Source: Synechococcus sp. MU1617 | GTDB taxonomy: Bacteria; Cyanobacteriota; Cyanobacteriia; PCC-6307; Cyanobiaceae | Assembly: GCF_020514235.1 (NCBI RefSeq) | Contig: NZ_VTLB01000002.1 | Span: 310,001-374,000 of the forward strand | DNA: 64,000 nt | Direction: 5' to 3' | In this document: piece after piece, positions 26,601-35,524 of the stretch | Layout: each line of letters starts with the position of its first letter | How positions within the stretch are numbered: the first letter of the stretch is position 1 | Program-made: the position numbers and the translations under genes | The notes under the pieces: generated by a model | The model's input: the letters and a program-made list of their open reading frames with translations, nothing else | Told to the model about the DNA's origin: nothing | Database searches by the model: none

Positions 26601-26774
26601 TCAGCTGATGGCGACGGTCACCGCCACCATGGCGGCCACCAGCAATCCACCGGTCACCAGCATCATCATTGAGCTCCGGTTGCGGCTTTGGCTGGAGGCG
26701 ATGTCCATTACCTCCATTCGTGGCTCCTTGGCGAAGGCGTTGAGACGACCGCCGTCTTCCGTGGTGACCGACAT
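26601..26774 (-). CDS. psb34: Psb34 (ssl1498-family, Hlip-like PSII assembly protein)
   Basis: A 57-residue membrane protein. The N-terminus carries T-T-E-D-G-G-R-L-N-A-F-A-K-E-P, the signature of the ssl1498/Psb34 family; one hydrophobic helix covers about residues 37-56 (M-M-M-L-V-T-G-G-L-L-V-A-A-M-V-A-V-T). Psb34 attaches to PSII assembly intermediates in cyanobacteria and is proposed to act during CP47/RC47 maturation. It is short and is easily missed. It lies between thiG and sqdB on the same strand, with 74 bases to sqdB. Confidence 0.85.
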   Translation of the reverse strand: MSVTTEDGGRLNAFAKEPRMEVMDIASSQSRNRSSMMMLVTGGLLVAAMVAVTVAIS

Positions 26775-26866
26775 GGGTCCAATGCGACTGGTCGGACCTT
26801 ATGAGTCCAAATGCTTATTGCCTGCCTTTGTGAAGCAGGCTTCACCTCACTTCATCTCTCTTCACT

Positions 26867-27685
26867 TCATCGGGGTGACTGCACTAGGCCCGTGGTCGGT
26901 GAGCTGGCAGAGGCCTGATCCTTTCGCGGCAAGCGCCCAGAGAGGTGAGCGGTCCGTCCGGCCATCACCGCCTGGCCCATGGCCTCGGCCATGGCTGCGG
27001 GGTCGCCAGCCATGGCGATGGCGCTGTTGACCAGGACGGCATCGGCGCCCATTTCGAGGGCTTGTGCCGCCTCGCTCGGAACACCAATGCCGGCATCCAC
27101 CACCACCGGCACCTCGGCGTTTTCGATGATCAAACCGATGTTGGCGGCATTGTTGAGCCCCTGGCCCGAGCCGATCGGAGAGCCCAAAGGCATCACCGTG
27201 GCGCACCCGACTTCTTCCAGCCGTTTGGCCAGCAGGGGATCTGCATTGATGTAAGGCAGCACCGTGAACCCTTCTCTCACCAGTTGTTCTGCCGCGTTCA
27301 AGGTGCCAATCGGATCGGGCAGAAGATGTCGGGAGTCAGGAATCACCTCCAGCTTTACGAAGGTGTTGTCCTCCTGCCCCGCCAGCTTGGCGAGCTCCCG
27401 TCCAAGCCTGGCGACGCGCACCGCTTCTTCGGCATTGGTGCATCCCGCCGTGTTGGGCAGCATCCAGATTCGCTGCCAATCAATCGCTTCCATCAGGCCC
27501 TCATGGCCTGCCGCAACGGTCTGCACCCGGCGCACAGCCACGGTGACCATGTCGCAGCCGGATCGCTCGATGCTCTGCTGCATCGATTCCATGGATGGAT
27601 ATTTGCCTGTTCCGGTGAACAGGCGGCTGTTGAACTGGCGCCCGCCAATGGTTAGGGGGTCGGAGTAGGGGGAGGGCGAATCCAT
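26867..27685 (-). CDS. thiG: Thiazole synthase ThiG
   Basis: ThiG forms the thiazole phosphate of thiamine from DXP, dehydroglycine and ThiS-thiocarboxylate. The 272-residue TIM barrel has L-F-T-G-T-G-K-Y at the start, [15 protein letters not shown] with the Schiff-base lysine, [19 protein letters not shown] and [11 protein letters not shown] at 27685 is preferred over a TTG five codons upstream. No thiamine riboswitch-like element is seen nearby. It is divergent from the 27737 gene. Confidence 0.94.
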   Translation of the reverse strand: MDSPSPYSDPLTIGGRQFNSRLFTGTGKYPSMESMQQSIERSGCDMVTVAVRRVQTVAAGHEGLMEAIDWQRIWMLPNTAGCTNAEEAVRVARLGRELAKLAGQEDNTFVKLEVIPDSRHLLPDPIGTLNAAEQLVREGFTVLPYINADPLLAKRLEEVGCATVMPLGSPIGSGQGLNNAANIGLIIENAEVPVVVDAGIGVPSEAAQALEMGADAVLVNSAIAMAGDPAAMAEAMGQAVMAGRTAHLSGRLPRKDQASASSPTTGLVQSPR

Positions 27686-27736
27686 GACGCGTCTGAGCAA
27701 AAGGGCCTACCGTTCCTTCATCATCCATCGTCATCC

Positions 27737-28282
27737 ATGCCGTTCCTGCTTGCCATGGATCTCCCGGCTGGCAGCCAGGTGCCGTTTCAGACCAATCCCC
27801 AGTTGCCCCTGGATCCGATTCAGTTGGCGGTTCCTCTGGAGCTCGATGAAATCGAAGTGGAGAGCTTCGACCCGGTTGCACGCGCTGCTGAACTGGCGGC
27901 ATCTCTGCCCCGCCAATGGTGCGGCACGTTTGAGCCCTTTGATGGCAATCCCACCGTTGATGTCACGTTGGACATCACTCAGATGACGGCCATGGGCCAG
28001 ATGGTGGATCTCCGGGGGACCATGACCCTTGGCTCCGTCATCACACCGGTTCAAGGCAATCTCCATGCCAAGTCGGATCAGCTTGATCTCCTCCCCTTGG
28101 CGGATCCTTTGATTGCGGGTCTTGAGCCGGGCGGCGTCTTCCTCGGACTGCAAATGTTCAGTCCCACCAGCTGGCAGGCGCCTCGTCTGGTCAACGTGGC
28201 CAACCCCAGCACTGGAGTGGGCGGACGTCTGGCCCTGACCAGCGGCTGTCAAGAGGAGCCTCCTGTTCAGCCTCTCTGGTGA
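27737..28282 (+). CDS. Conserved-type hypothetical protein
   Basis: A 181-residue beta-rich protein. After a short hydrophobic lead (P-F-L-L-A-M-D-L-P-A-G) it has an Asp/Pro-rich segment, then repeating beta strands with W-C-G-T-F-E-P-F and V-D-V-T-L-D-I-T. Composition and alternating hydrophobic pattern suggest a lipocalin-like or beta-sandwich fold, possibly exported or peripheral. No motif of known enzymes. It stands alone between divergent thiG and a convergent Ycf37-like gene. Confidence 0.7.
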   Translation: MPFLLAMDLPAGSQVPFQTNPQLPLDPIQLAVPLELDEIEVESFDPVARAAELAASLPRQWCGTFEPFDGNPTVDVTLDITQMTAMGQMVDLRGTMTLGSVITPVQGNLHAKSDQLDLLPLADPLIAGLEPGGVFLGLQMFSPTSWQAPRLVNVANPSTGVGGRLALTSGCQEEPPVQPLW

Positions 28283-28320
28283 CCATATCTTTTTGAGGCA
28301 CCAAATGTTTTTAAAAGAAC

Positions 28321-28839
28321 TCAGCTGTTCCGACGTTTGAGTTTCTTCAGGCCTTTTTTCGCTGTGGCGTTGTCGGGTTCTAGTTGAAGTGTCTGCTCGT
28401 AGAGGGAGATCGCTTCAGAGTCCTTCAGCAGCTTTTCCTGGGCAAAAGCCAGGTTATTGAGGGCGACGGGGTAATCCGCTTTTGCCTTCAGAGCCAGCTT
28501 GTAATGCTTTATGGCACCGGAGTAATCCTTCTGTGCGGCCAGGGCAAAGCCGAGCGCATTTTCGATTAGCGCACGGGCTTCATCAGGTTCACCACTCAAG
28601 CGTTTCAGTGCCTGCTTCAAGGTGGCAGCTGCCTGCGGATACAGCCGCTTGCGCAGTTGAACTGATCCGAGCTCGTAGAGATCAGATGCCTGTCGCGAAG
28701 AGGCCTTTTCGGATTTCTCGAGTTCAATCAGCCGTGCTTCATCACGGCGCACACGAAAAAATTGTCGGCCAACCACCACCGCAACGATGGCAAGCAGGCC
28801 GACCAGGCCCAGCAGGTAGGTCTGGGGCAGCAGGTTCAC
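28321..28839 (-). CDS. Membrane-anchored TPR protein, Ycf37-like
   Basis: A 172-residue protein with one N-terminal membrane helix (L-L-G-L-V-G-L-L-A-I-V-A-V-V-V, residues 10-24), a basic linker and three tandem TPR hairpins from about residue 55 to 160 (for example A-L-N-N-L-A-F-A-Q-E-K-L and Y-E-Q-T-L-Q-L-E-P-D). This layout matches Ycf37, a thylakoid factor that supports photosystem I assembly and stability. Start is GTG. The rplT gene lies immediately upstream on the same strand. Other TPR membrane proteins share the layout, so Ycf37 is a likely rather than certain label. Confidence 0.72.
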   Translation of the reverse strand: MNLLPQTYLLGLVGLLAIVAVVVGRQFFRVRRDEARLIELEKSEKASSRQASDLYELGSVQLRKRLYPQAAATLKQALKRLSGEPDEARALIENALGFALAAQKDYSGAIKHYKLALKAKADYPVALNNLAFAQEKLLKDSEAISLYEQTLQLEPDNATAKKGLKKLKRRNS

Positions 28840-28850
28840 GGTTTGAAAAT

Positions 28851-29198
28851 TCAGCTCTTGGCTGCAGCCACGACGTTGGTGAAGCTGCCGGGGTCAACGA
28901 CCGCCAGTTGAGCCAGCATCTTGCGATTCAGGCGCACATCTGCCTTTTTAAGGCCGCCCATCAGACGGCTGTAGCTCACACCATTCAGGCGAGCAGCGGC
29001 GTTGATGCGTGCAATCCAAAGGCGACGGAAATCGCGCTTGCGACGACGACGATCGCGGTAGGCATTGCAGAGGGCTTTCATCACCCGCTGGTTTGCTGTA
29101 CGGAACAGGGTTCCGTTGCCACCACGGAAGCCACGGGCCAGCCGCAGGATCTTGTTACGGCGTTTACGGGCGACGTTGCCTCTCTTGACGCGGGCCAT
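28851..29198 (-). CDS. rplT: 50S ribosomal protein L20
   Basis: L20 binds 23S rRNA early in large-subunit assembly. The 115-residue, very basic protein begins [15 protein letters not shown] and has the conserved G-F-R-G-G-N and [15 protein letters not shown] stretches. It follows rpmI by 56 bases on the same strand, the normal order, but infC is not adjacent. Confidence 0.97.
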   Translation of the reverse strand: MARVKRGNVARKRRNKILRLARGFRGGNGTLFRTANQRVMKALCNAYRDRRRRKRDFRRLWIARINAAARLNGVSYSRLMGGLKKADVRLNRKMLAQLAVVDPGSFTNVVAAAKS

Positions 29199-29254
29199 GA
29201 GGTTGGAAGGGTTAGATCAGGTCTTGTTGAACGGTCTCGTCTGAGCAGCTGTGC

Positions 29255-29452
29255 TCAGGCGTAGGGCATCATCAGGGTCACGCGCTCCTCATCGGTGCGG
29301 TCCACCACGGCCTTGGTGGCCAGATGACGCTTCTGCTTGGGGGTTTTGTGGTCCAGCAGGTGGTTCCGGAATGCGCGACGACGCAGAAATTTGCCGGTGC
29401 CGGTTGCTTTGAACCGCTTCGCGGCAGCTTTGCGGGTCTTCAGCTTGGGCAT
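29255..29452 (-). CDS. rpmI: 50S ribosomal protein L35
   Basis: A 65-residue basic protein starting [14 protein letters not shown] and containing [11 protein letters not shown]. It is a late-binding large-subunit protein. The ATG at 29452 is fixed by homology of the N-terminus. It lies upstream of rplT and is divergent from the SpoIID-like gene, 57 bases away. Confidence 0.97.
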   Translation of the reverse strand: MPKLKTRKAAAKRFKATGTGKFLRRRAFRNHLLDHKTPKQKRHLATKAVVDRTDEERVTLMMPYA

Positions 29453-29509
29453 TGGTCTGCTCGTTCGGACACAAACGACAACAATACGTCCCGACGTGCC
29501 CCCCGCTGA

Positions 29510-31069
29510 ATGATTCGGCTCCTGACGCTCACATTGCTGCTTTGCATGGGTCTGGGCTGTCGCGCCCGCGAGCGTGGTGATGTTCTCCAACCCCCTGTGA
29601 CTGAGCCCCCTGTAGTGGAGCCGGTTCAACGGGCGACGCACCGTTCCGTCGCTGACCCACCGCCGGTTGATGGTCTTGAGCCTGTGCTCTGGGTGGCCTT
29701 GGAGGATCACCTCGGTGCTACGGCAACCGCCGCTCCCTTGAATCTGCGTGCCTTTGCTGGATCGCTCAGCCTTCGCGACGCCACCGGGGAGCACGGAAGT
29801 GGTTCGGGTTTCGTGATCAGCTGGCGAAGCGTTGCTTTGGACCGTCCGCTGACGTTGGCTCGCCGGATCGCAGGCCCCTACGCCAGTTTTGAGTCGGCGG
29901 ACCGCGTTGCCTCCCGTTGGCGTGATTTGGGGGTTGCGGCCGAGGTGGCCCATCCCAAGGAATGGGAGGTGTGGGCGCCGGAAGGTTCCCCTGTGCCAGA
30001 GGGTCTAGCCGTGCGTGATTGGCAAGGCAGCCTTGCCAACACCATCGAACCGGTGTTGGAGACGTCGGAGGGGGAACGTCCTCTGCAGGGTCCTGTCTTG
30101 ATCGAAGCTTCGGATGGGTTGCTCTGGGCTGGTGGACGCTTTGAGGGGCCCTTCCGTTTGCAACGGGATGCCTATGGCAGTTGGACCCTTGTTGAGCAGG
30201 TGCCGGTGGAGCGCTACCTCGAGGGGGTGGTGCCCCATGAGATCGGTGCTGGTTCACCGATGGCGGCGTTGCAGGCTCAGACTGTTCTGGCGCGCACTTG
30301 GGCTTTGGCCAATAGCCATCGCTTCAGCATCGATGGCTATCACCTCTGCAGCGACACCCAGTGTCAGGTCTATAGCGACCCTCGCCATGCGGGAGCTGCT
30401 GTGCGGGAGGCGATTGCAGCCACGCAGGGCAAATTGCTCAGCCTGAACAACCAGCCGATCAGCGCTGTGTATCACGCCACCAATGGCGGGGTCATGGCTG
30501 CCGGGCCGGAAGCCTGGGCCATGCAGCCCACCATCTATTTGCGCCCAAGAGCGGATGGGGATGAGGGTTGGAGTAACCGTCATCAATTGCCCCTGCAGCA
30601 GCGCCAGGCGGTGCAAGCGTTGCTGGCGGATCGTTCCGGGGCCTATGGCGAGCAGCATCCCCGCTTCCGCTGGACCCGAATTCTCTCTAGTGCAGATTTG
30701 CGTCAGGCCCTGGGAGCAGCGGCAGGGCCGCTGGTTTCCCCCTTGCGCTTGCAGGTTCTGGAGCGGGGCGTTAGCGGCCGGGTGCTGGCTCTGCAGATTT
30801 CAGGCAGCGGTGCCGCCGCTCCAGTCATCCTCAAGTTGGATGCCATCCGGCGCACCCTTCGCACACTGCCAAGCACTCTTTTCATGTTGGAGCCTCAGGG
30901 GGTTGAACGCTGGCTGGTGCGGGGTGGTGGCTTCGGCCATGGGGCCGGTTTGTCGCAGGCTGGAGCCATCGATCTGGCCTGGCGTGGCTGGCCGGTGGAG
31001 CGGATCCTCAGCCATTACTACCCAGGGACTGTCTACGGCCCACTCTCAACACCAATGCAGTCCCCTTAA
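29510..31069 (+). CDS. SpoIID/LytB-domain lipoprotein
   Basis: A 519-residue exported protein. The N-terminus ([11 protein letters not shown], Cys 17) is a lipobox. The core SpoIID domain includes [11 protein letters not shown], the helix [13 protein letters not shown] and C-S-D-T-Q-C-Q-V-Y, followed later by [15 protein letters not shown]. In Bacillus, SpoIID is a lytic transglycosylase acting on denuded glycan; cyanobacteria carry it widely without sporulation, probably in cell-wall remodelling. It starts an operon with a glycosyltransferase and a sialidase-like gene. Confidence 0.88.
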   Translation: MIRLLTLTLLLCMGLGCRARERGDVLQPPVTEPPVVEPVQRATHRSVADPPPVDGLEPVLWVALEDHLGATATAAPLNLRAFAGSLSLRDATGEHGSGSGFVISWRSVALDRPLTLARRIAGPYASFESADRVASRWRDLGVAAEVAHPKEWEVWAPEGSPVPEGLAVRDWQGSLANTIEPVLETSEGERPLQGPVLIEASDGLLWAGGRFEGPFRLQRDAYGSWTLVEQVPVERYLEGVVPHEIGAGSPMAALQAQTVLARTWALANSHRFSIDGYHLCSDTQCQVYSDPRHAGAAVREAIAATQGKLLSLNNQPISAVYHATNGGVMAAGPEAWAMQPTIYLRPRADGDEGWSNRHQLPLQQRQAVQALLADRSGAYGEQHPRFRWTRILSSADLRQALGAAAGPLVSPLRLQVLERGVSGRVLALQISGSGAAAPVILKLDAIRRTLRTLPSTLFMLEPQGVERWLVRGGGFGHGAGLSQAGAIDLAWRGWPVERILSHYYPGTVYGPLSTPMQSP

Positions 31070-31093
31070 AGTCCTTCCCACCTGGGCAGCTGG

Positions 31094-32413
31094 ATGAGCT
31101 CGAACGCCACATCGAGTGATCACCGTCGGGTGAAATCGGCAGCGTTCCTGTTCGCCTGCGGATGTGCTGGCGCTGCTCCCCACTGGCTGGACTCAGCCCG
31201 TTCGCTCTGGCCAGCCATCAGCCTTGCCTTGATGCTGGGGGGATATGGGCTGCGTTCCGTTATGCGCGGGCAGCTGACACGTGGGTCAGCGGAGTCCATG
31301 CCGGCGATGGATCCGACGAAGCTTCCCAGCCTTGATGTGGTGGTGGCCGCCCGCGATGAAGAGGCGGTGGTGCCGCGTCTGGTGGAACGGCTCACTTCGC
31401 TGCGTTATCCATCCGGTCAGCTCACCACCTGGGTGATCGACGACGGCAGTCTTGACCGGACTTCTGAGTTGCTGGACGATCTGGCCACCCAGCACCCTGG
31501 GCTGAATGTCATCCATCGCCAGCGCAATGCCGGTGGTGGCAAGTCGGGTGCGCTCAACACCGCCTTGGATCGCCTTAAGGGCGAGTGGCTGTTGGTACTT
31601 GATGCAGATGCCCAGTTACAGGACGACCTGCTTGAGCGTCTCGTCCCCTACGCCCTGGAGGGTGGCTGGTCGGCAGTGCAGCTGCGTAAGGCTGTGATTG
31701 ATGCCGATTGCAATTGGTTGACTCGATCCCAAGCGATGGAGATGGCTTTGGATGCGGTGATCCAGTCGGGGCGACTGGCGAATGGAGGGGTGGCGGAGCT
31801 GCGGGGGAACGGACAGCTGATCAAGCGTTCTGTGCTCGAGTCCAGCGGAGGTTTCAATGAAGACACCGTCACCGATGACCTTGATCTCAGCTTCCGCCTG
31901 CTGACCCACGGCGCCTTGGTCGGAGTGTTGTGGGATCCTCCGGTTCAGGAAGAGGCGGTCCCAGGTCTCCCAGCCTTGTGGAAACAACGACAGCGCTGGG
32001 CCGAAGGTGGATTGCAGCGCTTCTTTGATTACTGGTCGGTGCTCACGTCAGCCCAGCTCAGTCTGCGCAAACGTTGGGATTTGACGGCCTTTTTTCTGCT
32101 CCAGTACGCCCTGCCTGTGGTGTCCTTCGCTGATCTCACCACGGCCCTGATCACCCGAAGTGTGCCGGTGTACTGGCCCTTGTCTCTGGTGGCTTTCAGT
32201 GTGTCGGGTCTCGCCTATTGGCGCGGTTGTCGCAGCGGTAGTGAGGGGCCGGAGATCCCTTCTGCGAGCCTGCCCAATCTTGTGGTGGGGATTGCCTACC
32301 TAGGCCACTGGTTTGTGGTGATTCCCTGGGTAACGCTGCGGATGTCACTGTTCCCCAAACGCCTGGTCTGGGCCAAAACCAGCCATGGTCAGGACCATCC
32401 GGTCCAGGTTTGA
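31094..32413 (+). CDS. Family 2 glycosyltransferase, membrane-bound
   Basis: A 439-residue GT2. After an N-terminal hydrophobic segment (about residues 20-50) the catalytic domain begins L-D-V-V-V-A-A-R-D-E-E, with V-I-D-D-G-S, then D-A-D-A (metal) and T-D-D-L-D-L-S; the Q-R-x-R-W motif is Q-R-Q-R-W-A-E-G-G. Two or more membrane helices follow at the C-terminus. This is the processive or exopolysaccharide type (BcsA/HAS-like), without a PilZ domain. Start 25 bases after the SpoIID-like gene. Confidence 0.88.
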   Translation: MSSNATSSDHRRVKSAAFLFACGCAGAAPHWLDSARSLWPAISLALMLGGYGLRSVMRGQLTRGSAESMPAMDPTKLPSLDVVVAARDEEAVVPRLVERLTSLRYPSGQLTTWVIDDGSLDRTSELLDDLATQHPGLNVIHRQRNAGGGKSGALNTALDRLKGEWLLVLDADAQLQDDLLERLVPYALEGGWSAVQLRKAVIDADCNWLTRSQAMEMALDAVIQSGRLANGGVAELRGNGQLIKRSVLESSGGFNEDTVTDDLDLSFRLLTHGALVGVLWDPPVQEEAVPGLPALWKQRQRWAEGGLQRFFDYWSVLTSAQLSLRKRWDLTAFFLLQYALPVVSFADLTTALITRSVPVYWPLSLVAFSVSGLAYWRGCRSGSEGPEIPSASLPNLVVGIAYLGHWFVVIPWVTLRMSLFPKRLVWAKTSHGQDHPVQV

Positions 32414-33678
32414 TGGTTCCCCCTTTTTCGTCGTTCGATCAGGCGCAGGATCGCTTTGAGGATCTGGCTTGGGGACAGGTTCTTGTCACCCCCTTTGAGC
32501 TGGGGGCTTGGGCGTTGCTGGAGCCGATGGGGGAACAAAACCATGCACCTCAGTTGTGTTGGATCCGTCCCGATCTGTTGGGTTGTGTCTGGATGGCGGG
32601 CAGCGGAGAGGGCACCGCTGGGATGTCGGTGTTTCTATCTCTTTTGGGTGCTGAAGGGGGAGGTTGGTCTGAACCGCAGCGGATTTCCCGGGATGTGGAG
32701 CGCTCGGAGCAGAACCCCCTGCTGTTCGTCTCCGAAGGGTGTTTGCACCTGATCCATTCCGCCCAAGTGGTGCGCGATCCAGAGGATCGCTCTGCTCTCG
32801 AGACATCCAGCAGCTTTTCCATGCAGTGGACAGCTGTCCTCCGGCATCAGCGGCTGGCGTTGGAGGGCCTTGATCCTTCCGATCCTGAGACCTGGTCGGC
32901 CGAGGCATGGTCCACTCCCCTTGACCTGTTGGACGATCCCGCCTTCTGCCGCCATCCCCCCCATCCCTTGGAGAACGGCCACTGGTTGTTGCCGATCTAC
33001 CGCAGCCTGGAAGCGGGCGGGGCCTTTGGTCACGACCACAGCGAGATGGTGGGTCTGGATCCGGTAGGTCAGTGCCTGGGCCAGCCGGTCAGCATTCCAG
33101 ACAGCACCGGCAGGGTGCATGGCTCCGTCGTTGCCTCGCGGGATGGAGCTCAACTGCTCCAGTTCTTTCGCAGTCGTCTCGCGGATCAGATTTATCGAAG
33201 TGTGAGTACAGATGACGGCCAAACCTGGTCAGCTCCTGAGCCCACCCAGCTGCCGAACAACAACAGCTCGATCCAGGCCTGCCGGCTGGCGAGTGGGCGA
33301 TTGGCGATGATTTTCAACCGCTTTGGCTTTGCGCCGGATCCGGTTTCGTCGGAGGAGCAGCTGGAGTGGGGAGAGGCCCGTTGGCCGCGAACCCGATGGC
33401 CGTTGTCGATCGCCATCAGCGATGACGATGGCCTTCATTGGCCATGGATCCGCGACATCGACACGGGTTTCGGTTTCTGTGGTCCGATGAATTGGGACCT
33501 CAATGGACAACTGGCCTACCCAACCCTGATCGAGGGGAAGCCTGGGGAACTGCATGCGGCCTATTCCTGGGCCGGACGTCAGGCCATTCGTTACGTCACT
33601 TTGCGCGAACTGGAGGTGATCGGGTACGACCCTGACGCCTCAGCCTTTGGTTTTTCTGACGTCAGTTCATCCCGTTAA
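32413..33678 (+). CDS. Sialidase-like (BNR/Asp-box) glycosidase
   Basis: A 421-residue six-bladed propeller. Two Asp-box repeats are seen, S-T-D-D-G-Q-T-W (about residues 268-275) and S-D-D-D-G-L-H-W (about 337-344), and the catalytic-region motif N-R-F-G-F is present; it resembles exo-alpha-sialidase/neuraminidase proteins. No signal peptide is evident, so it may act in the cytoplasm or be exported with the GT. Start ATG 32413 overlaps the GT2 stop (TGATG). Its TAA overlaps the dnaX TAA on the other strand in TTAA. True substrate unknown. Confidence 0.8.
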   Translation: MVPPFSSFDQAQDRFEDLAWGQVLVTPFELGAWALLEPMGEQNHAPQLCWIRPDLLGCVWMAGSGEGTAGMSVFLSLLGAEGGGWSEPQRISRDVERSEQNPLLFVSEGCLHLIHSAQVVRDPEDRSALETSSSFSMQWTAVLRHQRLALEGLDPSDPETWSAEAWSTPLDLLDDPAFCRHPPHPLENGHWLLPIYRSLEAGGAFGHDHSEMVGLDPVGQCLGQPVSIPDSTGRVHGSVVASRDGAQLLQFFRSRLADQIYRSVSTDDGQTWSAPEPTQLPNNNSSIQACRLASGRLAMIFNRFGFAPDPVSSEEQLEWGEARWPRTRWPLSIAISDDDGLHWPWIRDIDTGFGFCGPMNWDLNGQLAYPTLIEGKPGELHAAYSWAGRQAIRYVTLRELEVIGYDPDASAFGFSDVSSSR

Positions 33679-35501
33679 TTGATCTCGTCAACGTCGAGCA
33701 CCTGACCGTTGAAGAAGTCCGCCAGATTGCGGGCCTGACGGTCCAGGCCTGAGGGCGGGTTGGGTTGAGTGCTGGTTTCCGGCGGGGCTGGGGCTGGGGC
33801 TGGTTTCGGGTCCATCGGTTTGGCTTGAGTGCGCGGCAGTTCTGGAGCTGGAGCTGGCGCTGGTGTTGCTGCGGGTGCCGCGATCGGAGCTGATGTGGGT
33901 GCCGGAGTTGGTGTTGGTGCGGGGGGCTCGACCGCGGCTGGCGGAGTGATCGATGGTGTTGTGATCGGGGCTGTTGCAAGCGGAGGTGGCATGGCGTTGT
34001 TGCTGGCCTCCAGCACCAGCTGCCTTGAGCCGCCCAGAGCTTTGGCCACCGCCTGTTCCAGCAGAGACGCCCGGCTCTGCACCATGCCCATCCAGTTGCC
34101 AGCCACCTGCACAACAGCGCGGTTGGCATCCAGGCGCACCAGTTGGGCCTGTTGCGACAGCAACATCCGGGTTGAGGGCAGTTCGAGGCTGCCCAGGATC
34201 TGTTGCCACAGCTCGGGCAGGTTCGTGCTGGGTGCCGGCGCAGGAGTGGAGACCGTCGGCAGTTCTGGTGATGTTGCCAGTGCAGGTTTTGGACTGGGCG
34301 CGGGTGCCTCGGATGTGGGGGCTGCGGCCGAAGGAGCTGGAGCAGGAGGGGCGACTGGGGTTGTCGGCGGGGTTGCTGCTGCCGTTGTGGGTTGAGCCGC
34401 TACTACCGGTTCCGCCAGCAAGCCCAAGAGCAGCACTTCCAGCCACAAGCGCGGCTGCACGCTTTGGCGCAGTTGTTGCTCGCTGCCGCGCAGTTGGGCC
34501 TGCCATTGCAGCAAGCGGGCCCTGCCGATCGCTTTCGCGAGGGCGGGCAGCTGATCGCGGAACTGGGGTGAAACGCTGGTGAGCTCCAGTCGGTCTGGAG
34601 CGGCGGCCATCAACACCAGATCCCGCAGCATCCCGGCCAGGCCCTGCAGCACGGCTCCGGGATCCCGACCTCGGTCCAGCAGGTTGCGTGTGGCTTCCAG
34701 CAGTTGCACCGGTTCGGCGCTGCTCATGGCCCCTACAAGCTCCAGCAGCTCCTGTTCGGGCACGGCCCCCAGCAGATCCCACACCGCAGCGGCTTCGATC
34801 GGTGGTGGCAGCAGACTCAGTTGATCCAGCAGGCTTTCCGCGTCCCGCAGGCCTCCCTGCGACCGCTGGGCCACCACATGAATGGCTTCAGGCTTGATGT
34901 TGATCGCTTCCTGTTCGGCGATCCAACTCAGATGAGTGTTGAGGGCATCGAGCGGAATGCGCCGGAAATCAAAGCGTTGGCAACGGCTGAGGATCGTCGG
35001 CAGCACCCTTTGCGGGTCGGTGGTGGCCAGGACGAACACCACCTGCGGTGGTGGTTCCTCCAGGGTTTTCAGCAGGGCGTTGAACGCTGCGGTGGACAGC
35101 ATGTGGCATTCGTCCACCACGTACACCTTCCAGCGGGCCTGTACCGGAGCGAAGCGAGAGCGTTCGATCAGTTCGCGGATGTTGTCAACACCGGTGTTGG
35201 AGGCGGCGTCGATCTCGATTACATCGAGCGCTGTTCCGGCGGCAATTGTTGTGCACAGCTCGCAGGTGCCGCAGGGCTCTGGCGTCGGCCCCTCGCTGTT
35301 CAGGCAGTTGAGCGAGCGGGCCAGGATGCGGGCGCTGGAGGTTTTGCCGGTGCCTCGGGGGCCACTGAACAGGTAGGCCGGGGCAATCCGATTACTAGTG
35401 AGGGCGTGGCCCAGGGTGGCGGCGATCGCCTCCTGCCCCACCAGCTGATCAAAGCGCTGGGGCCGGTATTTGTGATGCAGCGGCTGGTAAGCCGAACTCA
35501 T
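33675..35501 (-). CDS. dnaX: DNA polymerase III subunit gamma/tau
   Basis: DnaX is the clamp-loader ATPase and links polymerase cores. The 608-residue protein has Walker A G-P-R-G-T-G-K-T-S-S, the zinc module C-L-N-S-E-G-P-T-P-E-P-C-G-T-C-E-L-C, D-E-C-H Walker B with the sensor S-R-C-Q-R-F-D-F. After domain III comes a long, low-complexity Pro/Ala-rich linker (about residues 370-430), a C-terminal domain, then a second Pro/Ala-rich tail. No intein is visible. The gene converges on the sialidase-like gene. Confidence 0.95.
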   Translation of the reverse strand: MSSAYQPLHHKYRPQRFDQLVGQEAIAATLGHALTSNRIAPAYLFSGPRGTGKTSSARILARSLNCLNSEGPTPEPCGTCELCTTIAAGTALDVIEIDAASNTGVDNIRELIERSRFAPVQARWKVYVVDECHMLSTAAFNALLKTLEEPPPQVVFVLATTDPQRVLPTILSRCQRFDFRRIPLDALNTHLSWIAEQEAINIKPEAIHVVAQRSQGGLRDAESLLDQLSLLPPPIEAAAVWDLLGAVPEQELLELVGAMSSAEPVQLLEATRNLLDRGRDPGAVLQGLAGMLRDLVLMAAAPDRLELTSVSPQFRDQLPALAKAIGRARLLQWQAQLRGSEQQLRQSVQPRLWLEVLLLGLLAEPVVAAQPTTAAATPPTTPVAPPAPAPSAAAPTSEAPAPSPKPALATSPELPTVSTPAPAPSTNLPELWQQILGSLELPSTRMLLSQQAQLVRLDANRAVVQVAGNWMGMVQSRASLLEQAVAKALGGSRQLVLEASNNAMPPPLATAPITTPSITPPAAVEPPAPTPTPAPTSAPIAAPAATPAPAPAPELPRTQAKPMDPKPAPAPAPPETSTQPNPPSGLDRQARNLADFFNGQVLDVDEIN

Positions 35502-35524
35502 GCGCCGCGAGCGTTGAAAGGAGA

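Noticed and set aside
26831-26871. Hairpin and 9-base direct repeats (CACTTCATC, period 15) at the end of thiG
   Set aside because: The hairpin GCCTGC/GCAGGC lacks a T run in the thiG direction, and only two repeat copies exist. It could be chance.
27686-27736. Possible thiamine riboswitch at thiG
   Set aside because: The 5' leader has only about 50 bases before the divergent gene, and the conserved CTGAGA core is absent.
33770-34400. Repeat-like Pro/Ala/Thr tracts
   Set aside because: These are the in-frame low-complexity linker and tail of DnaX, not a DNA repeat array or CRISPR.
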